64,000 bases of DNA from Cyanobium sp. FACHB-13342 (GTDB lineage Bacteria > Cyanobacteriota > Cyanobacteriia > PCC-6307 > Cyanobiaceae). Under the pieces are notes generated by a model. That model did not search any database and was not told the DNA's origin. It saw only the letters and a program-made list of their open reading frames with translations. The position numbers and the translations under genes are program-made. Numbering within the stretch: the first letter of the stretch is position 1; each line of letters opens with the position of its first letter. This document shows, piece after piece, positions 1 through 7,592 of this stretch. The stretch lies in contig NZ_JACJRT010000002.1 of assembly GCF_014697415.1 (NCBI RefSeq), positions 1 to 64,000 on the forward strand. Direction: 5' to 3'.

Positions 1-216
1 ACGCACGTCGGAGAACTGGTTGACGCTGGTCACCTGATTTTTCGATCGCCAGGCCTTGAGCTCGTCGATCTCCTGCTGCTCCATGTAGTCGTTAATGGCC
101 TCACGACTATTCAGCGACGCCAGCTCACCCGCGGCGGCGGTTGTCGGGCCGATCGCAGTGGGCAGCACCAGGCCAAGGGTGGCGGGGGCCAGCAGGATGC
201 GCTGGAAAGCGTTCAT
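1..216 (-). CDS. SLH-domain porin (OprB/iron-uptake porin type), N-terminal part
   Basis: Only the first 72 codons are in the window; the gene runs off the left edge. The product begins with a signal peptide (MNAFQRILLAPATLGLVLP, ending near the AAAG stretch), followed by a segment with VTSVNQFSDVR. That motif is typical of the linker just before the SLH domain in cyanobacterial outer-membrane porins of the Som/OprB type. These proteins anchor to peptidoglycan through the SLH domain and form the main solute pores. The start at 216 is set by a strong GAGGAG ribosome-binding site immediately upstream. The family is inferred from the short N-terminus alone. Confidence 0.8.
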   Translation of the reverse strand, partial: MNAFQRILLAPATLGLVLPTAIGPTTAAAGELASLNSREAINDYMEQQEIDELKAWRSKNQVTSVNQFSDVR

Positions 217-218
217 GA

Positions 219-228
219 ACTCCTCACA
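219..228 (-). promoter_or_regulatory. Porin RBS complementary to the Yfr1 sRNA core
   Basis: The + strand here reads ACTCCTCACA, identical to the first 10 of 11 bases of the conserved unpaired Yfr1 core (ACUCCUCACAC). The porin mRNA therefore carries the reverse complement exactly across its Shine-Dalgarno sequence, three bases before AUG. Yfr1 is known to repress som porin mRNAs in Prochlorococcus by pairing at the start region. Regulation here is inferred; the Yfr1 gene itself is not in this window. Confidence 0.5.
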
Positions 229-424
229 ACAGAAGTGGAAGGATTCCCGTTTCTCGGGAATGACCTGCGCCCACGTCTATTGGATGAAGGTCGCCCGATT
301 GGGCGACTTCGATTCATTCTTGGGTATCAAACATGACACCTTGGGGTGGCCGTGCCGATCCGCGCTTGCGATGTCTTGACGTCGAGCCCAGCGTTCCCTG
401 GAAGGGACAGTTCTGGCTTTGAAT

Positions 425-568
425 TCAGGAGTGTCGCCGTACCCGAACGGGCACCAGTACCGGTTGCATCAGGCCTCCGCCGCCGTTGTCGTCATCGGAG
501 TCGGTGGTGAGCCAGAAGGCCAAGCCGAAGAGGGCGAGAACGCCGGAGAAAAGAATCAGTTCGGCCAT
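425..568 (-). CDS. Small single-span membrane protein, unknown function
   Basis: A 47-residue protein starting MAELILFSGVLALFGLAFWL, which is one clear membrane helix at residues 3-20. It is followed by an acidic/Gly stretch (TTDSDDDNGGGG) and a basic C-terminus (VPVRVRRHS). A longer reading upstream is possible, but the ATG at 568 gives a clean N-terminal membrane anchor. The charge pattern suggests one pass through a membrane, which could be thylakoid or plasma membrane. It stands alone between the porin and hupE. No family was recognised. Confidence 0.55.
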   Translation of the reverse strand: MAELILFSGVLALFGLAFWLTTDSDDDNGGGGLMQPVLVPVRVRRHS

Positions 569-647
569 GGCGTTCTTATTGGCTCGCCACACGGTAGCCA
601 GCTTGGCCAGGCGTGGTGTAGCGAAAACGGCCGTTTTGGGGCGGTTC

Positions 648-1229
648 TTACACCAGGGTGGCGAGGGCGAGCAGCCCACCGGCCAGGCCGAGGACGGCAG
701 CCAGCCGCAGCGTCCAGCTGGGGCCCAGGTGACGCAGGGTCAGGAAACTGGCCGTCACCACAGCAGTGGAGGCCAGTGCGGCACCACACCACCAGCCCAG
801 CAGGCTGGCGGCCGTGCCCGTGGCTTCCTGGCCGTGGAGCATGGCGTGGATCGCCACCCCTGCCGCCAGGACCACGGCCAGCAGGGGGCTTTGGCGCCGC
901 CGCACGAGCAGGGTGACGCCCAGGGCTGAAACCGCCAGCGCCGCCAGCACCTCCGCGGCAGGAAGGCTGCCGCCGAAGGCTCCAAACAGGCTTCCCCCTG
1001 TAGCGCCACCGAGAGCCACCAGCAGCACGGCGGGGCCCGCCAGGGCTGCGGCCCCGCCCACGCCAACCAGCAGGAGCAGATGGTCGAGGCCCAGTAGGGG
1101 GTGGCTGGCACCGGCCACCAGCCCCCCCGTGGCCACCCCATGGGCACCGGCCGGCAGGGCTGACAGCAGGCTGAGTCCCAGTCCGGCTGCGGCGGCGAGG
1201 GCCAGTTGACGGGTGGCTTGGGGAGTCAT
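648..1229 (-). CDS. hupE: HupE/UreJ family metal permease
   Basis: About 193 residues. After a signal-like first helix ending in LPAGAHG come six hydrophobic segments and the family signature HPLLGLDHLLLLVGVG at about residues 43-58. A second His motif, HAMLHGQE, lies near residue 135. HupE/UreJ proteins carry nickel or cobalt across the plasma membrane, and some cyanobacterial members are linked to cobalt supply. It lies 33 bases downstream of the CobW-type GTPase on the same strand, so the two are probably co-transcribed. The ATG at 1229 is preferred over an upstream TTG at 1250. The metal is not determined by the sequence. Confidence 0.85.
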   Translation of the reverse strand: MTPQATRQLALAAAAGLGLSLLSALPAGAHGVATGGLVAGASHPLLGLDHLLLLVGVGGAAALAGPAVLLVALGGATGGSLFGAFGGSLPAAEVLAALAVSALGVTLLVRRRQSPLLAVVLAAGVAIHAMLHGQEATGTAASLLGWWCGAALASTAVVTASFLTLRHLGPSWTLRLAAVLGLAGGLLALATLV

Positions 1230-1262
1230 GGCGAACGTGGGGCCTTCCAATCAGTATCCCGC

Positions 1263-2399
1263 TCAGGCGAAGCCCTTGCCGGAATCCTTGGCCACGCACG
1301 CCTGGAGCTGGCGCCGCAGTTGGTCGTGGTTGAGGTTCTTGCCGATCAACACCACCTGGTTCTTGCGGGTGGCGTCGGGCCAGTCGGAGTCGTCGATCGA
1401 GAAACGCTTGCCGGCCAGATGAAACACATGGCGCCGTTCGCTCTCGTTGAACCACAGGATGCCCTTGGCCCGGAACACCTCCGCGGGCAACTGGTTGTCG
1501 AGGAAGTTCTGGAATTTGCGCAGGGCAAAGGGGCCCTCGGCCGCAAACGACAGCGACGTAAAGCCCTCGATGGCGGCGTGGTCGGGATGGGCGGCGTGGT
1601 CGTGGTGATCGCCGTGGTGATGGTCGTGGTGATGCTCCTCGTGATGGCTGTGCGTCTGACGACTGGGCGCGTGATGGTGGTCGTGGTCGTGTTCGCAGTG
1701 GCCATGGGCATGGTCGCAATCGCTGTGGTCCTGCTGCGCCACGATCTTGTCGCTCTCAAACAGGCCCACGCTCAGCAGCAGCGGCAGGGGCACCTCACCC
1801 TTCACCGACCGCAGGATGCGCGCGTCCGTTTTGATCTGGCGCAGTTGCGCTTCCAGGGCGTTGAGCCGCTCTTCGGCCACCAGGTCGCACTTGTTGAGCA
1901 GGAGCATGTCGCTGTACACGATCTGGGCCCGGGCCACCTCCCCCTCCAGCAGCTCATCGCTGAAGTTCTCCGCATCCACCAGGGTGATGATCGAGTCGAG
2001 GCGGGTGGCGTCGCGCAGGTCGCTGCCCAGGAAGGTCATGGCCACCGGCAGCGGGTCGGCCAGGCCGGTGGTCTCCACCACCAGGTAGTCGACCGGCTCG
2101 GGGCGATCGAGGATCCGATACACCGCTTCGAGCAGCTCGCCGTTGATCGAGCAGCAAATGCAGCCGTTGCTCAGCTCCACCATGTCTTCGCCGGTGGCCA
2201 CGATCAGGTCGTTGTCGATGCCGATTTCGCCGAATTCATTCACCAGCACCGCCGTTTTCAGGCCCTGCTGGTTGTTGAGGATGTGGTTGAGCAAAGTGGT
2301 TTTCCCCGCCCCCAGAAAGCCGGTGAGGATCGTCACCGGCAGGCCCGTGGGAGCCGCTGCCATCACGGTGGATTCGCTGGGGGTGGCGCTGGCGGTCAT
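1263..2399 (-). CDS. CobW/COG0523 family metallochaperone GTPase
   Basis: 378 residues. The P-loop GFLGAGKT is at residues 27-34, the metal-binding motif CICC at 80-83, and the guanine-specificity motif NKCD at 169-172. A strikingly His-rich linker spans about residues 225-274 (over 20 His with interspersed Asp and Glu), followed by the CobW C-terminal domain. COG0523 GTPases deliver Zn, Co or other metals to client proteins. The His linker, the adjacent hupE and the nearby znu/zur genes all point to Zn or Co handling. No clear Zur box was seen just upstream, so the metal remains open. Confidence 0.9.
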   Translation of the reverse strand: MTASATPSESTVMAAAPTGLPVTILTGFLGAGKTTLLNHILNNQQGLKTAVLVNEFGEIGIDNDLIVATGEDMVELSNGCICCSINGELLEAVYRILDRPEPVDYLVVETTGLADPLPVAMTFLGSDLRDATRLDSIITLVDAENFSDELLEGEVARAQIVYSDMLLLNKCDLVAEERLNALEAQLRQIKTDARILRSVKGEVPLPLLLSVGLFESDKIVAQQDHSDCDHAHGHCEHDHDHHHAPSRQTHSHHEEHHHDHHHGDHHDHAAHPDHAAIEGFTSLSFAAEGPFALRKFQNFLDNQLPAEVFRAKGILWFNESERRHVFHLAGKRFSIDDSDWPDATRKNQVVLIGKNLNHDQLRRQLQACVAKDSGKGFA

Positions 2400-2481
2400 C
2401 GATGCAGGGGATTGCCGTATGACGTTGACCTTAGGAAGGGCGTGATGGTGGATTCCGGATCCGGGCCTGGCTCCTCGCGCC

Positions 2482-3303
2482 TTACAGCTGCTGTTGCAGC
2501 TTTTGCAGCTGGGCTGTGCCCATCACGGTTGTGCGCGGGGGGATCACCGTTGGGAAGGCCTGCAACATGGTGGCAATGGCGCGCTGCTTGTCGCTGAGTT
2601 GGACCGCGGCAGCCGGTTGGCTGGCCGCGGCTTGGCCGAGCAGCCGTTGGGCCTCCAGCAGGAAGCCCCGTGCGTCCTGGTATTCGATCGCTTCCACAAC
2701 CTGGTTCCCCGTCACTGCGGCTCCGTATTCGTCCAGGGCCGTCTCCGCCAGCTGCCGCACCACGGCCGTCACCATTTGGGTGTCTGCGGCCCCACCTCCA
2801 GACAGGGCTTGGGCTGCGGCGGCGATGGCCTGCTGGGCCCTGGCCAGTTTCTGGGCCGTGGCAGGGGCCTGGGGATTGAGCCGCACCTGCTGGCGCAGGT
2901 CTTCCAGGGTGGCCAGGAACGGGGCGATCCGGCGACGTTGCAGGGCCGGCTCCACGGCGCCGTAGAGCTCATCGATCGGATGGCCCACGTGGGGCTCGGC
3001 TGCGCTGTAGAGCCGTTGGTTCAACAGCTCCTGGGCCACCAGCAGGTGGCCCTGCATCTGGGCCAGCACCACCAGTAGATCGAGGTCGGTTTGGGCGCTG
3101 GCCGCCCGACCACCCTCTCCCCCTTCCCCGCCTTCTCCCCCTTCCCCACCCTCGGCGAGGGTGGCCTGGCTCGGGCTCGACGACGCTGGCCCGTGCTGGC
3201 TGTGCTGGGCCAGGGCCTGGCACGGCTGGAGTGTGATGCCGAGCACCCCTGTGCTCACGCCCACGCTCAGGAAGATCTCCAGGGCTTTGCGGGGGCGTGG
3301 CAT
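2482..3303 (-). CDS. Secreted helical protein with (EGG)5 repeat, possible metal-binding partner of the adjacent multicopper oxidase
   Basis: 273 residues. There is a signal peptide at residues 1-32, then a linker with His pairs and five perfect EGG triplets at 51-65. The rest is an all-helical domain. Its most conserved-looking part, around residues 85-110, has regularly spaced metal-ligand candidates (QMQGHLLVAQELL, then AEPHVGHPIDELY). That GHL / HxxHPxxExY pattern resembles periplasmic iron-uptake helical domains (EfeO-like or the periplasmic part of FTR1-type permeases), but this is a resemblance only. It is the last gene of an operon with the multicopper oxidase (98 bases upstream) and a small EGG-repeat protein. 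No firm family was recognised. Confidence 0.75.
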   Translation of the reverse strand: MPRPRKALEIFLSVGVSTGVLGITLQPCQALAQHSQHGPASSSPSQATLAEGGEGGEGGEGGEGGRAASAQTDLDLLVVLAQMQGHLLVAQELLNQRLYSAAEPHVGHPIDELYGAVEPALQRRRIAPFLATLEDLRQQVRLNPQAPATAQKLARAQQAIAAAAQALSGGGAADTQMVTAVVRQLAETALDEYGAAVTGNQVVEAIEYQDARGFLLEAQRLLGQAAASQPAAAVQLSDKQRAIATMLQAFPTVIPPRTTVMGTAQLQKLQQQL

Positions 3304-3401
3304 GGGACAGGTCTTCAGTACAGCCAGGATCCTGCACGCCCCGCCCTTATGCCGTTCTTTTGCTATCGGGGGAGGTGATCAAAGGCACCGCGACGGGTGC
3401 C

Positions 3402-4364
3402 TCAGGCCGGCACCACCTCAAACAACCCCATGCAGCCCCGTTCGGCGATTGGGTCCTGGTGGGGGTGAACCATGTAGCGGCCGGTAAAGGGGAAGGACCA
3501 CTCCAGGATCTGCCGTTCGGCCATCCCGAGAGTCACCACGTCCGTGGTGTCGCTCCAACTCGGATGGATCACCCGGAATTCGTTGGCATGGAGATGGAAG
3601 GTGAGTGGTGCCTCCAGTTCCGTCATGTTCAGCAGGTAGAGCCGCACCAGCTGGTGCTGCCGGATGCGGATCGGCTGGTGCATGTAGGCATCAGGGATGC
3701 CGTTGAAGGCATACAGCTCGTTGCGCCCGTCATTGTTGAGGTCGTAGCCACCCATCACCAGCACCAGTTCATCGGCGGGGGGGCGGGGCGTGATCGGATC
3801 CACCACCAGCAGCCCGAACAGGCCCTTGCCCACATGCCGCGCCACCGGCGCCACATGGCAGTGATAGGGGTAAAGGCCGGCCCGCGGCAGATCGAACTCA
3901 TACACGGCAGTCCGTCCCTTGAGCACCGGCTCCACGCCATCCATGGCGGCAGGGTGAGTGCCATGAAAATGCAGGCTGTGGGAGGTGCTGTCGCCGTTGT
4001 GGAAGAGCACGCGGATGCGTTCTCCCTCCTGGGCACGCAGCGTCGGCCCGGGCACGCGGCCATTGAGGGTCCAGGCCTTGAACAGCACCTCTCCGCCCAG
4101 GGGAAGGGTGATGCTGCGGGCTTCCACCTCGAAGACCCGGATCCGTTGGCCGTTCTCCGCAATCAGGCGGCCCTGCTCAAAGCTGCGCAGGCACTCCTGG
4201 GGATCGAAGGGCAAGGGCGCTGATTTCGCGGGCGATGCCATCGGCGTCTCCATGGCCCGACTCCGGGCTCCCAGGCCTGCTCCCAGCAGGCCGGCACCGG
4301 CCATGAGCCATCCCCCGGCCCGGAGCAGCTGACGGCGATGGAGGGTGTTGGGGATTGGCTGCAC
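3402..4364 (-). CDS. Two-domain multicopper oxidase, Tat-exported
   Basis: 320 residues with a Tat-like signal (HRRQLLRAGGW, twin Arg at 10-11). Copper motifs are HSLHFHGTH (about 129-137), YHCH at 167-170 with a following His177, HLHAN at 257-261, and MVHPHQD at 298-304. The first cupredoxin domain therefore keeps the type 1 Cys, while the second has Pro at the equivalent place. Size and motifs fit a compact two-domain multicopper oxidase, possibly trimeric, acting in the periplasm on metal ions such as Fe2+, Cu+ or Mn2+, or on organic substrates. It lies in one operon between two EGG-repeat proteins, which favours metal oxidation. The substrate is not shown. Confidence 0.85.
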   Translation of the reverse strand: MQPIPNTLHRRQLLRAGGWLMAGAGLLGAGLGARSRAMETPMASPAKSAPLPFDPQECLRSFEQGRLIAENGQRIRVFEVEARSITLPLGGEVLFKAWTLNGRVPGPTLRAQEGERIRVLFHNGDSTSHSLHFHGTHPAAMDGVEPVLKGRTAVYEFDLPRAGLYPYHCHVAPVARHVGKGLFGLLVVDPITPRPPADELVLVMGGYDLNNDGRNELYAFNGIPDAYMHQPIRIRQHQLVRLYLLNMTELEAPLTFHLHANEFRVIHPSWSDTTDVVTLGMAERQILEWSFPFTGRYMVHPHQDPIAERGCMGLFEVVPA

Positions 4365-4375
4365 GCCCTTTCTCC

Positions 4376-4564
4376 TCAGCTTTCGCCCCCTTCTCCCCCC
4401 TCACCCCCCTCGCCCGCATCCCGATTGTCGGGCGGGTTGGGGCTGCGCAGTTCCTGGTTGTCGGAGCCCCCCTCCTCGCCGGCCTCGGGGGCTTGGCCGC
4501 AGGCCACGGTGCCGCCGGCCAGGGCCAGGGTGCTCAGAAAGAGGGCGATGCTGGAGCGATTCAT
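4376..4564 (-). CDS. Small exported EGG-repeat protein, possible lipoprotein
   Basis: 62 residues. The N-terminal signal segment ends in GGTVACGQ, a weak lipobox with Cys22. The mature part is very acidic and ends in (GEG)-type triplets (DAGEGGEGGEGGES, residues 49-62). It is the first gene of the three-gene operon, with its stop 11 bases before the multicopper oxidase start. The same EGG triplet appears in the third gene, so the two proteins probably share a partner, a processing step or metal-related chemistry. No recognised family; function unknown. Confidence 0.7.
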   Translation of the reverse strand: MNRSSIALFLSTLALAGGTVACGQAPEAGEEGGSDNQELRSPNPPDNRDAGEGGEGGEGGES

Positions 4565-4669
4565 CGGGCTGGATGGGATCAGAGCCTGCTTCGATCCTGA
4601 ACGGATTGCGGCCCCTGCGCATGGGTTCTGCAATCTGATCACAGCTCGCCGTCGCAATCGTCACGTCCC

Positions 4670-5335
4670 ATGCGTTTTCTGATTGAGCCGCTGGTGCCTG
4701 CAGCGCAATGCCGCTCCTGGGTCGAGCAGCTGCAGCGGGCGGGTGAGGCCTGGCGGCCCGGCACGGACACGGCCGGCTGGCACGCCCGGGAGGTGAAGGC
4801 CAACCACCAGCTCGATCGCCAATGTGCGCTGCATCAGACCCTGGCTGCGGAGCTGCTGGACCAGTTGCGGCGCCATCCCTTGATCCAGGCGGCGGCGTTT
4901 CCGCGCCAGATCCATGGCCTCCTATTCAGTCGCAGTGGCGTGGGGGAGGGCTATGGGCGCCATGTCGACAATGCCTGGATGGCGGGAGGCCGCAGCGATC
5001 TTTCGTTCACCATCGCCTTGAGCGATCCCGATGGCTACCAGGGGGGAGCCCTGGTGCTCGAATCGCCGAGTGGGGAGGATGCCTTTCGCCTGCCGGCCGG
5101 CCATGCCCTGGTGTACCCCAGCACCCTGCTGCACCGGGTGGAGCCGGTGACCGCCGGCGAGCGGCTGGTGGCGGTGGGCTGGATCGAGAGCCGCATCCGC
5201 CATGGGGACCAGCGGGAGTTGCTGTTCGAACTGGATACGGCGCGCCGGACCCTGTTTGAGCGCAGCGGCAAAGATGAGGTGTTCGATCTGATCAGCCGCA
5301 GCTACACCAACCTGTTGCGCCGCTGGGAGCGTTAG
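4670..5335 (+). CDS. PKHD-type Fe(II)/2-oxoglutarate hydroxylase (PiuC/YbiX-like)
   Basis: 221 residues, the usual length of this family. The iron triad is His98 and Asp100 (GRHVDNA) and His155 (LLHRVEP), with Arg165 (GERLVAVGW) placed to hold 2-oxoglutarate. In proteobacteria these enzymes often sit beside iron/siderophore receptors, which fits the surrounding metal genes. It diverges from the EGG/multicopper oxidase operon, and its last 4 bases overlap the convergent znuA stop. The hydroxylated substrate is unknown. Confidence 0.9.
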   Translation: MRFLIEPLVPAAQCRSWVEQLQRAGEAWRPGTDTAGWHAREVKANHQLDRQCALHQTLAAELLDQLRRHPLIQAAAFPRQIHGLLFSRSGVGEGYGRHVDNAWMAGGRSDLSFTIALSDPDGYQGGALVLESPSGEDAFRLPAGHALVYPSTLLHRVEPVTAGERLVAVGWIESRIRHGDQRELLFELDTARRTLFERSGKDEVFDLISRSYTNLLRRWER

Positions 5336-6315
5336 CGGCCGATCGCCTGCCACCGCTGCACCAGGGCCTGCTGACTGGCCCGGTCGCACCGGCCCTTGAG
5401 CCCGGTGACGATCAGACAGGTGTTGTCCGTGAGGGTGGCCACCAGGGTGGCGAATCCACGGCTGGCGGGGGCCAGGCCATCCGCCACCAGGGGGGCTGGG
5501 GCCAGGGGCACCCCGCTCAGGGCGCTGATGCGTTGCAGGGCCTTGCTGGCCGGCAGCTGTTCCGGGAACAGCATGGGCACCTGCTCCCGCTTCAGTTGGG
5601 CCACCACGGCCTGAAAGGCCTGGGGCCGCAGGGTGTCACTGCTGCTGCTGGCATCCACCAGCGGCAGCTCCTTGAGCTTGTAGGCCCGCGCCAGGCTGGG
5701 GAAGGCCCGGTGCCCGGTGGCGAGGGGGCTGCTGGCGGGAATGGTGGCCAGCTGCTGGCGGTTCCAGCGGTCGAGCTCGCCGAGCACGGTGGTCATCTCC
5801 AGGGCCCGCGCGGCAATGCGGCTGCGGGCCTCGGGGTTGCGGGCTTCCAGTCTCTGGGCCACCAGCCGCACCATGGCGCTGGCTTGGACGGGGTCGTGCC
5901 ACACGTGGGGATCCCGGTCGCCGTGATCGTGGCCGGCGTCGTGATGCGGGTCATGACCCACCACGGGGCTGCCTGGGACGGCCAGCTCAGCCACCGCCAC
6001 GGCCCTGGTTAGGTCGCCCAGGGCAGGGGTGAGGCTGTAGCCGTTGATCAGCACCAGCGGGGCCTGGCGGAGCTCGCGGCTCTGCTGGGGTGTCAGCCTG
6101 AACTGGTGGGGGTCGTCTCCGGGACGGAGCAGGCAACGCACCTCGAGGTCGGCTGCGGCAAGGCGCTGGCTGAGGTCACACAGCACCCCATCGGCGGCGA
6201 CCACCTCTGGGGGGCGGGACGTCCTGCAGCCGGCCAGGGCCACAAGGCCTGCCAGGGCGAGCGCCAGGGCCAGGCCGGCAGGGGGCGACGTTGGCGATCG
6301 GAGCGTCACAGGCAC
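5332..6315 (-). CDS. znuA: Zinc ABC transporter substrate-binding lipoprotein ZnuA
   Basis: 327 residues. Lipoprotein signal with lipobox LAGC (Cys30). Zinc ligands are recognisable as His70 (DDPHQF), His137/His140 (DPHVWHDP) and His202 (TGHRAF). A His/Asp-rich loop at about 121-131 (HDPHHDAGHDHG) is typical of zinc-type cluster 9 binding proteins. It captures periplasmic Zn2+ for ZnuC/ZnuB. It is transcribed away from znuC across a 119-base spacer holding a Zur-box-like palindrome, so both genes are probably repressed by Zur when zinc is plentiful. Confidence 0.95.
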   Translation of the reverse strand: MPVTLRSPTSPPAGLALALALAGLVALAGCRTSRPPEVVAADGVLCDLSQRLAAADLEVRCLLRPGDDPHQFRLTPQQSRELRQAPLVLINGYSLTPALGDLTRAVAVAELAVPGSPVVGHDPHHDAGHDHGDRDPHVWHDPVQASAMVRLVAQRLEARNPEARSRIAARALEMTTVLGELDRWNRQQLATIPASSPLATGHRAFPSLARAYKLKELPLVDASSSSDTLRPQAFQAVVAQLKREQVPMLFPEQLPASKALQRISALSGVPLAPAPLVADGLAPASRGFATLVATLTDNTCLIVTGLKGRCDRASQQALVQRWQAIGR

Positions 6316-6343
6316 AGGCTGGCCATCCCCGGAATTGGGCGAA

Positions 6344-6358
6344 TGATAATGGTTCTCA
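6344..6358. promoter_or_regulatory. Zur-box-like palindrome between znuA and znuC
   Basis: TGATAATGGTTCTCA matches the 7-1-7 Fur-family pattern TGATAATnATTATCA: the left half is perfect and the right half matches 5 of 7 bases. It lies 28 bases from the znuA start and about 76 bases before znuC, so one site could serve both divergent promoters. The neighbouring zur gene makes Zur the likely binder; Fur is the alternative. Confidence 0.7.
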
Positions 6359-6434
6359 TCTTTTCGAGCTGGTTGGGGTCGTGGTCGTCTTGGCGCGACC
6401 CTCGTTAGCTTTGGGCCAGGCCTGAAGGCGTTGC

Positions 6435-7130
6435 GTGTCGCTTGAGGTGAGTCAGCTGCGAGTTCGCCGCGGCGACCAGCTGGCCCTGGAGGGCGTGAGC
6501 TTCGCGCTCGAGCCCGGCACCCTCACCGCCCTGGTGGGCCCCAACGGAGCCGGCAAGAGCACCCTGCTGCAGGCCATCGAGGGGCAATTGCCGCTGGAGA
6601 GTGGCGCCATCCGTCTCGATGGGCTGCCCCTCACCCCGGCCCTGGTGCGGCAGCAGCTGGCCCTGATGCCCCAGCGGGGGGAGATCGCCTGGCACTTCCC
6701 CATCAGCGTGCGGGAGCTTGTGGCCCTCGGGCGGATGGCCGCCCAGCGCCCGGGGTGCTGCGATGTGGAGGCCGCCCTGCAGCGGGTGGGCTTGGCCGGG
6801 TTGGCGGGGCGTCGCCTGGATCAGTTGTCGGGGGGGCAGCAGCAGCGGGCCCTGCTGGCGCGCACCCTGGTGCAGCCGGCCCGGGTGTTGCTGCTCGATG
6901 AGCCCTGCGCCGCCATCGACCCCCCCTCGCGTACGGAGCTGCTCAAGGTGATGGGCCAGCTGCGCGATGCCGGCCTCACCCTGCTGGTGAGCAGCCACGA
7001 CTGGGGGCGTGACCTCGATGCCTACGACCGGGTGCTGGTGCTCGATCGCTGCCTGCTGGCCGACGGCAGTCCCCAGCAGGTGCGCCATGCCCTCGGCGAC
7101 CTGCGCGTGGGCAACCACTGCTGCGGTTAG
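6435..7130 (+). CDS. znuC: Zinc ABC transporter ATP-binding protein ZnuC
   Basis: 231 residues, GTG start. Walker A GPNGAGKST at 35-43, Q-loop MPQRG near 79, ABC signature LSGGQQQR at 131-138, Walker B VLLLDEP at 151-157 and H-loop SSHDW near 192. It powers import through ZnuB. Unusually it is separated from znuB by zur on the opposite strand: the znuC stop overlaps the zur stop by 4 bases. Its partner znuA lies divergently across the Zur-box-like site. Confidence 0.95.
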   Translation: MSLEVSQLRVRRGDQLALEGVSFALEPGTLTALVGPNGAGKSTLLQAIEGQLPLESGAIRLDGLPLTPALVRQQLALMPQRGEIAWHFPISVRELVALGRMAAQRPGCCDVEAALQRVGLAGLAGRRLDQLSGGQQQRALLARTLVQPARVLLLDEPCAAIDPPSRTELLKVMGQLRDAGLTLLVSSHDWGRDLDAYDRVLVLDRCLLADGSPQQVRHALGDLRVGNHCCG

Positions 7131-7558
7131 CTGGCCCGCGCAGATGCCGGCTGGGTTGCACCGGCCTGGCGCTGCTGGCAGCTGGGGCACAGACCGAAGA
7201 ACTCCAGGGTGTGGAACAGCAGCCGGAAGCCGGAGGTCTGCACGTCATGCAAGTGCACATCGTGCATGGGGCAGTGTTCGAGCACGGCGGTGCAGCCGCA
7301 GTCGACGCAGGTGAGGTGGTGCTCGTCACGGTCGGTGGGGGCGAACAGGCCCTCGCCACTGGGCAGGTGACGGCAGCGAATCAGGCCCCGTTGCTGCAGC
7401 TGACGCAGGTGGCGGTACACCGTGGCCAGCCCCATGGGCTGGGGGCCCTGGCGCAGCAGGGCGTGGAGGTCTTGGCCGGAGAGTTCCCGGTCGGCCCGGC
7501 GCAGGGCGGCCAGCAGCAGCTGCTGGCGATCGCTCGGGGCGGCAACCTGGGTGGACAT
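7127..7558 (-). CDS. zur: Zinc uptake regulator Zur (Fur family)
   Basis: 143 residues from the ATG at 7558; a longer upstream reading is a shadow of znuB. The winged-helix DNA-binding region includes MGLATVYRHLRQLQQRGL at about 42-59. The dimerisation domain carries DEHHLTC and the structural zinc pairs CVDC (84-87) and CPSC (124-127). Zur with bound zinc represses uptake genes. It sits convergent to znuC and divergent from znuB, only 34 bases from the znuB start, so the zur and znuB promoters must overlap or lie inside the neighbouring genes. Confidence 0.93.
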   Translation of the reverse strand: MSTQVAAPSDRQQLLLAALRRADRELSGQDLHALLRQGPQPMGLATVYRHLRQLQQRGLIRCRHLPSGEGLFAPTDRDEHHLTCVDCGCTAVLEHCPMHDVHLHDVQTSGFRLLFHTLEFFGLCPSCQQRQAGATQPASARAS

Positions 7559-7592
7559 GGCCGGGCCGGTGACGGCGGAGTGCGCTGATCCT

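Noticed and set aside
3114-3158. CCTTCTCC-type short repeat on the + strand
   Set aside because: It is simply the coding of the EGG triplets in the 273-residue protein, so it is reported there rather than as a DNA repeat.
7526-7533. HIP1-type palindrome GCGATCGC
   Set aside because: A widespread octamer in cyanobacteria; single scattered copies here do not mark a feature.
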